From: an uncultured Verrucomicrobiota bacterium
GTDB lineage: Bacteria > Verrucomicrobiota > Verrucomicrobiia > Limisphaerales > UBA9464
Assembly (NCBI GenBank): GCA_903864375.1
Contig: CAIPFS010000286.1
Location: 1-5,267, forward strand
Reading direction: 5' to 3'
Length of the DNA stretch: 5,267 bases
In this document: piece after piece, positions 1 through 5,267 of the stretch
Position numbering within the stretch: position 1 is the stretch's first letter
How the letters are laid out: each line of letters starts with the position of its first letter
Notes under the pieces: generated by a model
Database searches by the model: none
Told to the model about the DNA's origin: nothing
What the model saw: only the letters and a program-made list of their open reading frames with translations
Translations under genes and position numbers: made by a program

Positions 1-1947
1 CTGGCTTGGGTGCATTGGAGTGAACCGGTTTTTGTTTCCAAGGCCAGCATGTGGGAGACGGTCAAGATGCGGCTGCCCGACAGCGCCCTCTTCTCCGAGG
101 ATCTGCAGAATGTGATCGGGACGCAGACGGAGTTGCTGCAGAGCCGGACTCTGCGTGAGGCTTCGTTGGCTTGGCTGCGCTCTTCCACGAACGGCGTCCC
201 GCCTATTCCATTGGGAAAAAACGCGCTGCCACTTCCGGTCTCAATCAGGGTTTCAGCCAGCGGTAAAAGCTCCGTTTTCTCCATCGAAGCCTCCAGTGCC
301 AATCAGCTCTTCACTCAGACTTATCTCGACGCCCTGATGCAAACCTATCTGGACTACAAGAAAAACATCCGCAAGGTCATCTCCGGCGACACCCTGGCCT
401 CCATCACCGAGCAGGTGCAGCACTGGGAGCGGGATCTTAAGATCGAACAGGACGCTCTTATGTCTTATGAGCGCACCAATAACCTGGCCATTCTCCAGGA
501 AGAGGGTATGGTTCAGGGCGGTTATCTGGCCCGACTCAAAACCCAGCTCTCCGACCTGGAACTGGAAGCCCGCTTGCTCAATGCCGCGGCACAGGAGCCC
601 CATCCTTCTGCGGTCCCGCTTGCCGCCTCCGCCTCCGCGCCAGCCCCTGCCGCCGAAGCGGCTGCCCCTGGCCAAGCCCTTTCCCAAGAGGTGGAGCTGC
701 TCCGGATGCAGCGCGACCAGCTCCGCCTACTGCTCCGTCCACAACACCCCAGAATGCTCAAGCTGGAAGCCAGCATCCAGCGCGCCGAAAAAATGCGCGA
801 AATCTACACCCGCCAGACTCATGAACAGTGGACCGCCGCCCGCCAGGCCAACCGCGTCAAAATGGAAAACCTCCTCGCTTCCATCGCGGAATGGGAGACC
901 CGCGTCGTGTCCTCCAACACCCGCCTGGCCGAGGCCCAGCGCCTCAAACTCAATGTCCAGCGCGTCCAGAGCGTCTACGACCGCCTGGTCCTCATGGTCC
1001 AAAATGTCGGGATCAGCCGCAACATCGACCAGGAATCCTTCGCCATTCTCGAACCCGCTTCGCCGGCCAAACGATCCTACCTCCGCGAGCAGAGCGGCTT
1101 TGCCCTGGCTTCTGCGGGCGGAGTGGTCATGGGCTTGGGACTGGCCGTTCTCCTAGGGTTTCGCGACGACCGGTTCACTTCCGCCAGCGAGGTCAACTCC
1201 GCTCTGGGCGACGCCTTGGTGGGTATGCTGCCCCAAGTCCGGCGCAATGGAGAGGCCGCCCTCCCGCTTCTCGCCCTTGATGACCCCCGCCACGGCTATG
1301 CCGAATCGTATCGAAGCCTCCGCTCGGCTCTCCTCTTTCAGGGCACCCCGGGACAGCGCCCCAAAACACTCCTCATCGCCAGCGCCATGCCCCATGAGGG
1401 CAAGAGTACCGTCTCCCTGAACCTGGCCCGCACCCTGGCCCTGGCCGGATCCCGCGTCTTGCTCGTCGACGGCGACCTGCGCAAGGGGCACCTCCACCTG
1501 GGGCTCAATCTCAAAAGCCATCCCGGGTTCGCCGAACTGCTGCTCTCCACCACCAGCCCCGCAGCCGCACTCCAACGCGATATCCTTCCCAATCTCTTCT
1601 TCATCGCACGGGGCGCTTGCCCGGTCCATCCCGGCGACCTCTTCCTGAGCCCCGCCTTGGACGCTCTCTTGAAACGCTGGCGCGCCGATTACGATTACGT
1701 CGTCATGGACAGCAGCCCGGTGTTCGCAGCGGACGACGTCAGTTGTCTCGCGCCCAAGGTGGACGGAACGCTCTTTATTGTCCGAAACCATCAGTCCAGC
1801 AGCCGGGCTGTGAGGGAGGCGCTCGATTTGCTCGCCCGCCGCCAGGCCCGGCTCCTGGGCGTCATTTACAACGGGGCCGATGCCACCGCGCACTCCTATC
1901 ACTACTACAAATACGCGGACTATCAGTTCACCGGAAAAACGGCTTGA
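1..1947 (+). CDS. Wzc-like chain-length regulator fused to a bacterial tyrosine kinase (5' partial)
   Basis: Inner-membrane polysaccharide co-polymerase with a cytoplasmic BY-kinase domain, which controls chain length or export by cyclic tyrosine autophosphorylation. The frame is open to base 1, so the true start and first membrane helix lie upstream; residues below count from the GTG at 10. Wzz-type periplasmic segment: about 1-350, with a GTQTELLQS-like stretch (37-45), a long helical region (about 125-330), and PQHPRMLKLEA (244-254), typical of the GNVR/Wzz stalk. An Ala/Pro-rich insert lies at 199-221. Second membrane helix: about 363-384, then RDDRF. Kinase: EX2RX2R oligomerisation motif (E432, R435, R438), Walker A with PHEGKST (461-467), Walker A' LLVDGDLRK (484-492), Walker B YVVMD (563-567), and a C-terminal tyrosine cluster (Y630, Y632, Y633, Y635, Y638), the expected autophosphorylation site. 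All key residues are intact. A hairpin follows the stop by five bases. A non-kinase ParA-like ATPase is unlikely given the tyrosine tail. Confidence 0.93.
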   Translation: MAWVHWSEPVFVSKASMWETVKMRLPDSALFSEDLQNVIGTQTELLQSRTLREASLAWLRSSTNGVPPIPLGKNALPLPVSIRVSASGKSSVFSIEASSANQLFTQTYLDALMQTYLDYKKNIRKVISGDTLASITEQVQHWERDLKIEQDALMSYERTNNLAILQEEGMVQGGYLARLKTQLSDLELEARLLNAAAQEPHPSAVPLAASASAPAPAAEAAAPGQALSQEVELLRMQRDQLRLLLRPQHPRMLKLEASIQRAEKMREIYTRQTHEQWTAARQANRVKMENLLASIAEWETRVVSSNTRLAEAQRLKLNVQRVQSVYDRLVLMVQNVGISRNIDQESFAILEPASPAKRSYLREQSGFALASAGGVVMGLGLAVLLGFRDDRFTSASEVNSALGDALVGMLPQVRRNGEAALPLLALDDPRHGYAESYRSLRSALLFQGTPGQRPKTLLIASAMPHEGKSTVSLNLARTLALAGSRVLLVDGDLRKGHLHLGLNLKSHPGFAELLLSTTSPAAALQRDILPNLFFIARGACPVHPGDLFLSPALDALLKRWRADYDYVVMDSSPVFAADDVSCLAPKVDGTLFIVRNHQSSSRAVREALDLLARRQARLLGVIYNGADATAHSYHYYKYADYQFTGKTA

Positions 1948-1952
1948 GCCCC

Positions 1953-1980
1953 GCGCCATGGTCCAGTCCGTGGCGCTCTT
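1953..1980 (+). terminator. Probable rho-independent terminator or attenuator after the kinase gene
   Basis: Bases 1953-1961 pair with 1968-1976 to give a 9-bp GC-rich stem (one U-G pair) with a 6-base loop. It starts five bases after the TGA stop and is followed by TCTT, then AAATC. The U tract is short, so termination may be partial. It implies that wzm, more than 300 bases on, may have its own promoter. Confidence 0.5.
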
Positions 1981-2293
1981 AAATCAGAACATTTGAGGTG
2001 TGTCAGCAAGGAGGCACGGGTCGCAGTTCAAGATCCAAACGGACTCATGGATCGGCCTGTCGGTGTCGTGATGAATATTGCCAATTGCCCAATCCGTAGA
2101 TTGCGGCCCGGAGGAAGAAGGGCCTGCGAATCGACCGGCACGAAGTGTGCCCGGAAAAAACGGGAGGTTTTTCAAAGATTTTTGTATAAGTGGTTTTTTT
2201 CGGTTTACGGACTGCGCCCTTCCCGGGCGCCGCAATCAAAGCCCCCGGCCCCGAAGTCGTTAACCATTGTCCACTCCACATAACTGCTTCCCC
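1977..2293. other. Intergenic region between the kinase gene and wzm; no convincing gene
   Basis: This stretch of about 317 bases has short open frames on both strands, but none reads like a protein and none has a start with a fitting ribosome site. An AAGGAGG sequence at 2009-2015 has no start codon at a useful distance. A small inverted repeat (2032-2037 with 2048-2053) and two 7-base direct repeats ATTGCCM (2077-2090) are visible. The 2150-2205 part is AT-rich and contains TATAAG at 2185-2190, a possible -10 element, but no -35 element sits at the right spacing. A promoter for wzm is expected here but cannot be placed with confidence. Confidence 0.5.
2150..2203 (+). other. Nested AT-rich inverted repeats upstream of wzm
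   Basis: Bases 2151-2161 can pair with 2193-2203 (11 bp with one G-U pair, 31-base loop). Alternative local pairings are CCCG 2150-2153 with CGGG 2161-2164 followed by AGG and five T, and 2156-2161 with 2167-2172. The alternatives are mutually exclusive, as in an attenuator, but each stem is weak. A 6-bp GC hairpin (2214-2219 with 2225-2230) follows without a T run. Terminator, leader structure or protein-binding site are all possible. Confidence 0.3.
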
Positions 2294-3223
2294 ATGCTAT
2301 CTCCCTCTCCAGCCGCGGTCGAACCCGCCCCGCAGCTCCCGCGCTCTGCGCCAAGTCTCCCCCCCCAGGCTCCCAGTCCGCACCCTTCCCAATGGGACTT
2401 GGTGATCCGCCCTCAAACGGGCTGGTTCGACCTGCACCTGGCCGACCTGTGGCGCTATCGCGATCTGGTGATGCTCTTTGTCCGGCGCGATTTCGTCTCG
2501 CAATACAAGCAGACCGTCCTCGGCCCGATCTGGTTCCTGCTCCAGCCCCTCCTGACCACCCTGACTTACACCGTCATTTTCGGAAATATCGCCCAGCTCT
2601 CCACCGACGGACTGCCCAAAATCCTCTTCTACCTCTCCGGCATCACCGCCTGGAGTTATTACTCCGATTGCCTGATGAAAACCTCCGAGACCTTCAATGC
2701 AAACGCCCATATCTTCGGAAAAGTCTATTTCCCGCGCCTCGCCGTCCCCATCTCCATCGTCATCTCCAATCTGATCCGATTCGGCATCCAACTCGCCTTG
2801 TTCCTGGCTTTCTACCTGTATTTTCTGATGCGCGGCACGCCCATTCACGCCACCCCGGCCGCATTCCTCCTGCCACTATGCGTCCTGCTCATGGCCGCAC
2901 TCGGCCTGGGCACCGGAATTATCGTCTCCTCCCTCACCACCCGCTATCGCGACCTCCGATTCCTCGTCCAGTTCGGTGTGCAGCTCCTGATGTATTCAAC
3001 GCCGGTGATCTACCCGCTCTCCAAAATCCCCCCGGGCTATCGGTGGATCATGCTCGCCAATCCGATGACGCCGGTGATCGAGACTTTCCGCTACGCTTTT
3101 CTCGGCACAGGCACGTTCAACTGGCTGCACCTGGGCTACACCGCCGCTGCAGCCGGTGTGCTCCTGGCCGCCGGTGTGCTCCTCTTCAACCACGTCGAAA
3201 AGACCTTTATGGACACGGTGTGA
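2294..3223 (+). CDS. wzm: ABC-2 type polysaccharide export permease (Wzm family)
   Basis: Membrane subunit of the ABC transporter that moves undecaprenyl-linked O-antigen or capsule-type glycan across the inner membrane, working as a dimer with the ATPase encoded at 3809. The 309-residue product starts with a Pro/Ser-rich, probably disordered leader (1-32). The conserved family start QWDLVIRP...DLWRYRDLVMLFVRRDF then leads into the hallmark YKQTVLGPIWFLLQP before the first helix. About six membrane helices are visible (roughly 78-100, 112-130, 150-178, 189-215, 223-246, 281-302), with KVYFPRLAVP before the third and TPVIYPL in the fifth. The C-terminus NHVEKTFMDTV is typical of this family. 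The ATG at 2294 is preferred; an in-frame TTG at 2267 would add nine residues, and neither has a clear Shine-Dalgarno. Because the family core begins near residue 33, a later start (GTG 2402) cannot be excluded. Its partner wzt is unusually far away (585 bases). Confidence 0.93.
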   Translation: MLSPSPAAVEPAPQLPRSAPSLPPQAPSPHPSQWDLVIRPQTGWFDLHLADLWRYRDLVMLFVRRDFVSQYKQTVLGPIWFLLQPLLTTLTYTVIFGNIAQLSTDGLPKILFYLSGITAWSYYSDCLMKTSETFNANAHIFGKVYFPRLAVPISIVISNLIRFGIQLALFLAFYLYFLMRGTPIHATPAAFLLPLCVLLMAALGLGTGIIVSSLTTRYRDLRFLVQFGVQLLMYSTPVIYPLSKIPPGYRWIMLANPMTPVIETFRYAFLGTGTFNWLHLGYTAAAAGVLLAAGVLLFNHVEKTFMDTV

Positions 3224-3263
3224 AGGTGGAAAGCAGAAAGCAGAAGGTGGGAAGTAGAAAAAT
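3222..3263 (+). repeat. Degenerate heptameric tandem repeat overlapping the wzm stop codon
   Basis: From the last two bases of the wzm stop, the sequence reads as consecutive 7-base units with consensus GAARGYN. Units include GAAGGTG (twice) and GAAAGCA (twice), followed by decayed copies GGAAGTA and GAAAAAT. The same consensus recurs inside wzt (3955-3989). The role is unknown; slippage-prone heptad arrays of this kind are seen between genes in several bacterial groups. Confidence 0.65.
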
Positions 3264-3432
3264 CGCTAGAAAACGCCGATGGGGTGGTGAACGCAGAGAA
3301 GCAAAATAGATTTGCAAGGCAGGTTGCAGGAGGAGTTTCGGGCCTGAACCGAGCCCTACGCAAGCCGGGTAATCAGGTTGTATCTTCGCCTTTAGGAGTC
3401 CGGTGAGGCCGTGCTGGTGCTTGGGAGGCAGC

Positions 3433-3660
3433 TCATCCGCTCCGCCACGTCGGTGGCAGCCCATGTCCGGGAGGCTTCATTTGCCCGGGCCTAGGCCGAT
3501 TTCGTTGTCCAAGCTCGGAGGTGCTCTTCAGAAGGTCGATGAAAGAAAACTCTGGCTTGAAGTCTTGCGCGATGATTACGGTGTCGCGCCATCCGAAACG
3601 GGCCCCATCGGATAAGAGGTCGAAGAACTGATGGCCATCCTCACCAGCATCATAAATCAT
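3433..3660 (-). pseudogene. Possible gene remnant on the reverse strand (family not recognised)
   Basis: The reverse-strand frame from ATG 3660 gives 75 residues. The first 50 or so read like a globular protein, with stretches such as MIYDAGEDGHQFFDLL and FGWRDTVIIAQDF, while the last 25 (Pro/Arg/Gly-rich) look like out-of-frame translation. The frame stays open upstream of the ATG to about 3725 and reads equally protein-like there (FWDPTHYLG). I see no ribosome site and recognise no family. It may be the tail of a gene cut by recombination and broken by a frameshift near 3500, or a chance open frame. Confidence 0.27.
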
Positions 3661-3687
3661 ACCAAGGTAATGAGTCGGGTCCCAAAA

Positions 3688-3722
3688 ATCCCCTGCTATT
3701 GTTGGGGGTGAGTTCGTTTTTT
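3688..3722 (+). terminator. Weak hairpin plus T run upstream of wzt
   Basis: ATCCCC (3688-3693) can pair with GGGGGT (3704-3709), one U-G pair, with a 10-base loop; six T follow at 3717-3722 after a 7-base gap. The stem is short and the T run displaced, so this is a weak candidate. If active it would separate wzt transcription from wzm. Confidence 0.25.
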
Positions 3723-3746
3723 GCTTTCAACATTTTGTTTTGTTTC

Positions 3747-3812
3747 ATGTCGATAGTGTGTCGTCGTGCAGATCTGTTCGCCGGCAAACTGATTTTCTAC
3801 TCTTCAAAATGA
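3747..3812 (+). CDS. Possible 21-codon leader ORF overlapping the wzt start (ATGA)
   Basis: ATG at 3747 opens a 21-codon frame (MSIVCRRADLF...) whose TGA stop (3810-3812) shares the ATGA with the wzt start codon at 3809, a classic arrangement for translational coupling. wzt has no visible Shine-Dalgarno of its own, so delivery of ribosomes by a leader is conceivable. The leader ATG has no ribosome site either, and short frames ending near a start codon arise by chance. Confidence 0.2.
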   Translation: MSIVCRRADLFAGKLIFYSSK

Positions 3813-5143
3813 GTGTCGTTATCCAAGTCGATCACCTCTCCAAGCATTACCGTCTCGGCACCATCGGCCATAAACGCCTGGTCGATGACGTCAACCGCTG
3901 GTGGGCCCACCTCCGCGGTCGGCCCGATCCGCTCTCGAAGGTGGGGGCTATAAAGAGGTCTGAAGGCCGAAAGCCAAAGCCTGAAGGTAGATCCCAGGAC
4001 TCCCGCCTCATCCCTCCGCCTTCACCTGAGATCCCAGATTTCAAGCCGGAGTCCTACGCCGAGTCTCTCTGGGCCTTGCGCGATGTGTCTTTCGAGGTGA
4101 AGCAGGGCGAGGTCCTCGGCATCATCGGCCGTAACGGGGCTGGCAAAAGCACGCTGCTCAAAATCCTCTCCCGCGTCACCGGTCCCACCTCCGGTGAAGT
4201 CCGGGTCAAGGGTCGCATCGCCTCCCTCCTCGAGGTCGGAACCGGGTTCCACCCCGAACTGACCGGCCGTGAGAACATCTACCTCAACGGCGCTGTCCTG
4301 GGCATGACCAAGGCTGAAATCAGGGCCCGATTTGACGAGATCGTCGCCTTTTCCGAGGTGGAACAGTTCATCGACACCCCGGTCAAACGCTATTCGAGCG
4401 GCATGACCGTGCGTCTGGCTTTCGCTGTGGCCGCCCATCTCGAGCCGGAAATCCTCATCGTCGACGAGGTTCTAGCCGTAGGCGACATGGAGTTCCAGAA
4501 AAAATGCATCGGCAAAATGAAGGATGTCTCTGGAGAAGGACGCACCGTGATTTTTGTGAGCCACAACATGCAGGCGGTCTCAGCATTGTGCATATCAGGA
4601 GTGGTCCTGTGCCGCGGCGCTGTGGTCTATGCGGGCAGCACTGAGAACAGCATTGCCAGCTATATGTCTGTCCACAACGAAGCGACCCGAACCCATCAGG
4701 ACTGGAATCGTCGGCCTGGCAGTGGCGAGTTTCGCTTCTCAAACGCGGCGGCAAGCCGGAATTATTTCGGAGGGGCTGAAGAAAAATGCGTTGATTTTGA
4801 AATTGTAAGACTGGGAAATGCGGCTGGAAGGATGTGGCTTTCCGCCCACCTTGTCGATGGAAATGGAACGGTGCTAATACAATGTGACTCCCGCCTCCGG
4901 GGCGTATGGGCTTCTAACGATGATTCCTTCACCGGCAGTCTTCGATTCAAGACGCCATGGCTGAAGCCCGGAACTTATAGTTTAGATTTGTTCCTTTGCG
5001 GGAGCACTATGGTAGATAGATGGGAAAACGCCTGTAGTATATCTGTTTCTCCACTTATGCCTTACTCACATTCCATCAGTCAAGACGGTCTTGATCGTGG
5101 ATTGGTGTTTGGTGACTTTGCATGGCTAATCAATAAACATTAA
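3809..5143 (+). CDS. wzt: ABC transporter ATPase for polysaccharide export with C-terminal glycan-recognition domain (Wzt family)
   Basis: Cytoplasmic ATPase that drives glycan export through Wzm. The 444-residue product from ATG 3809 has a first strand VIQVDHLSKHYRLG, then DDVNRWWAHLRG and a long low-complexity linker (about 43-84), before the ATPase resumes at LWALRDVSFEV. Walker A is GRNGAGKST (107-115), followed by LLEVGTGFHPELTGRENIYLNG, highly typical of Wzt/TagH ATPases. The signature is YSSGM (195-199), in place of LSGGQ as usual in this family; Walker B is ILIVDE with D219 and E220; the switch histidine is H252 in FVSHNM. The C-terminal domain begins at about 300 (GSGEFRF) and resembles the Wzt_C beta-sandwich, including WLKPGTYSLDLFL and a final GLVFGDFAW. 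In O-antigen transporters this domain binds the capped end of the chain. Codon use changes sharply at the domain join. An upstream in-frame TTG (3740) would add 23 residues lacking family character, so ATG 3809 is preferred. Confidence 0.93.
   Translation: MSVVIQVDHLSKHYRLGTIGHKRLVDDVNRWWAHLRGRPDPLSKVGAIKRSEGRKPKPEGRSQDSRLIPPPSPEIPDFKPESYAESLWALRDVSFEVKQGEVLGIIGRNGAGKSTLLKILSRVTGPTSGEVRVKGRIASLLEVGTGFHPELTGRENIYLNGAVLGMTKAEIRARFDEIVAFSEVEQFIDTPVKRYSSGMTVRLAFAVAAHLEPEILIVDEVLAVGDMEFQKKCIGKMKDVSGEGRTVIFVSHNMQAVSALCISGVVLCRGAVVYAGSTENSIASYMSVHNEATRTHQDWNRRPGSGEFRFSNAAASRNYFGGAEEKCVDFEIVRLGNAAGRMWLSAHLVDGNGTVLIQCDSRLRGVWASNDDSFTGSLRFKTPWLKPGTYSLDLFLCGSTMVDRWENACSISVSPLMPYSHSISQDGLDRGLVFGDFAWLINKH
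3955..4043 (+). repeat. Degenerate heptad repeats inside the wzt coding region
   Basis: Bases 3955-3989 read as 7-base units close to GAARGCC (for example GAAGGCC, GAAAGCC, GAAGGTA), matching the consensus of the array after wzm. A second heptad type, GATYYCA, appears at 3990-3996 and again as two adjacent copies at 4030-4043; AGATCCCAG is thus a 9-base direct repeat at 3989 and 4029. The stretch encodes a Lys/Arg/Pro/Ser-rich linker (about residues 49-79) between the first ATPase strand and Walker A. Confidence 0.55.
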
Positions 5144-5150
5144 AAATTAA

Positions 5151-5249
5151 ATGGTGTGGTTAAGGCGATACAATTTCACAGCCATCCCACAGGATTTTTT
5201 AAAAAAGTGCTGGAACAATTTGTTTAGCCCTGCCACACGGCAGGGATGA
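5151..5249 (+). CDS. Possible 32-codon ORF between wzt and the next gene
   Basis: ATG 5151 opens a 32-codon frame (MVWLRRYNFTAIPQDFLKK...) whose TGA (5247-5249) shares an ATGA with the candidate start at 5246. It begins seven bases after the wzt stop with no clear ribosome site, and matches nothing I recognise. It could be a coupled small gene, a remnant, or chance. Confidence 0.2.
   Translation: MVWLRRYNFTAIPQDFLKKCWNNLFSPATRQG
5195..5206. repeat. Perfect 12-bp palindrome, six T then six A
   Basis: TTTTTTAAAAAA lies in the AT-rich gap after wzt. It could be part of a promoter region or a flexible DNA site for the next gene; no clear -35/-10 pair could be assigned. It is short enough to be coincidental in AT-rich DNA. 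Confidence 0.35.
5228..5245 (+). promoter_or_regulatory. Perfect hairpin directly abutting the next ATG
   Basis: CCCTGCC (5228-5234) pairs exactly with GGCAGGG (5239-5245) across a 4-base loop, and the following three bases are the candidate start ATG. No U tract follows on either strand, so it is not a standard terminator. If the ATG is used, the stem would occlude its ribosome-binding region, which could lower or regulate translation. Confidence 0.4.
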
Positions 5250-5267
5250 ATAAAAAACCAATCGTCC
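5246..5267 (+). CDS. Possible start of a downstream gene (3' partial)
   Basis: ATG 5246 followed by codons for NKKPIV runs open to the window end. The Lys-rich start is plausible for a cytoplasmic enzyme such as those that follow wzt in surface-glycan loci. Only seven codons are visible and the upstream AGGG is too close to the ATG to be a good ribosome site, so the product cannot be named. Confidence 0.3.

Larger units (their letters stand above)
3224..3808. other. Long wzm-wzt intergenic region, mostly without a recognisable gene
   Basis: This gap contains, in order: the heptad array; about 170 bases in which I see nothing convincing; two overlapping palindromes (GCCCGGGC 3483-3490 and GGCCTAGGCC 3488-3497); a protein-like reverse-strand open frame (3433-3660); a weak hairpin plus T run (3688-3722); and a T-rich stretch (about 3711-3746) where base composition drops just before wzt. 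No clean -35/-10 pair could be placed. Such a gap is unexpected between the two subunits of one transporter and looks like inserted or decayed DNA. Confidence 0.5.

Noticed and set aside
467..1280. Long + strand frames in alternative phases within the kinase gene
   Set aside because: Their Pro/Ser/Arg-rich translations are typical of out-of-frame reading of GC-rich DNA and they overlap the well-supported Wzz region.
1153..1959. 268-codon open frame on the reverse strand
   Set aside because: It lies opposite the BY-kinase domain, whose motifs are all intact on the + strand. Long antisense frames are expected in GC-rich coding DNA, and the translation has no recognisable family character.
1993..2283. 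96-codon + strand frame between the kinase gene and wzm
   Set aside because: TTG start without a ribosome site, Arg/Pro-rich translation with no domain character, and overlap with AT-rich hairpins. It looks like non-coding DNA.
1948..2293. JUMPstart/ops element (GGCGGTAG) upstream of the export genes
   Set aside because: I looked for the ops core ahead of wzm and wzt and did not find it.
2297..2848. 183-codon reverse-strand frame opposite wzm
   Set aside because: The + strand frame encodes a clear ABC-2 permease with family motifs throughout; the reverse frame is its shadow.
3222..3263. CRISPR array or transposon end at the heptad repeats
   Set aside because: The units are contiguous 7-mers without spacers, with no long terminal inverted repeats or transposase frame nearby; a simple tandem repeat explains them.
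3300..3500. tRNA or other structured RNA in the wzm-wzt gap
   Set aside because: I found no T-loop/acceptor pairing or cloverleaf on either strand, only small GC hairpins.
3740..3808. N-terminal extension of Wzt from TTG 3740
   Set aside because: The added residues lack family character, the start is T-rich with no ribosome site, and the conserved Wzt beginning (VIQVDHLSKHY) follows directly after ATG 3809.

Overview
The window is a piece of a cell-surface polysaccharide assembly and export locus, with all genes on the + strand. Three main genes are visible: a Wzc-like chain-length regulator fused to a bacterial tyrosine kinase (its 5' end lies outside the window), an ABC-2 type polysaccharide export permease (Wzm family), and its ATPase partner (Wzt family) with a C-terminal carbohydrate-binding-type domain. 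The last bases may hold the first codons of a further gene (ATG at 5246).

The DNA is GC-rich with strong C/G preference at third codon positions. Start codons mostly lack a clear Shine-Dalgarno sequence, intergenic gaps are long, and degenerate 7-bp repeats occur. Together with the character of the Wzm and Wzt sequences, this suggests a Gram-negative bacterium of the Verrucomicrobiota (Opitutales-like) or a relative. That is inference from overall impression, not a database result.

Layout: 1-1947 holds the partial chain-length regulator/tyrosine kinase. 1953-1980 is a hairpin that probably ends or attenuates its transcript. 1977-2293 is a non-coding gap with AT-rich hairpins. 2294-3223 is wzm. 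3224-3808 is a 585-base gap that starts with a heptameric repeat array on the wzm stop codon, then holds a reverse-strand open frame that may be a gene remnant, a weak hairpin/T-run and a T-rich stretch. 3809-5143 is wzt. 5144-5245 is AT-rich with a palindrome and a perfect 7-bp hairpin. The possible next gene starts at 5246.

How the genes should work together (from family knowledge): Wzm forms the inner-membrane channel, and Wzt hydrolyses ATP and, through its C-terminal domain, recognises the end of the undecaprenyl-linked glycan to be exported. The Wzc-like protein controls chain length or export through cycles of tyrosine phosphorylation. A Wzc-like kinase next to a Wzm/Wzt pair mixes hallmarks of the Wzy-dependent and ABC-dependent routes.

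The most unusual observations are: (i) a run of degenerate heptad repeats inside the wzt coding region, encoding a low-complexity linker before the Walker A motif and related to the array just after wzm; (ii) a sharp fall in GC-ending codons at the join between the Wzt ATPase and its C-terminal specificity domain; and (iii) the wide separation of wzm and wzt. No clearly new multi-gene system is visible.
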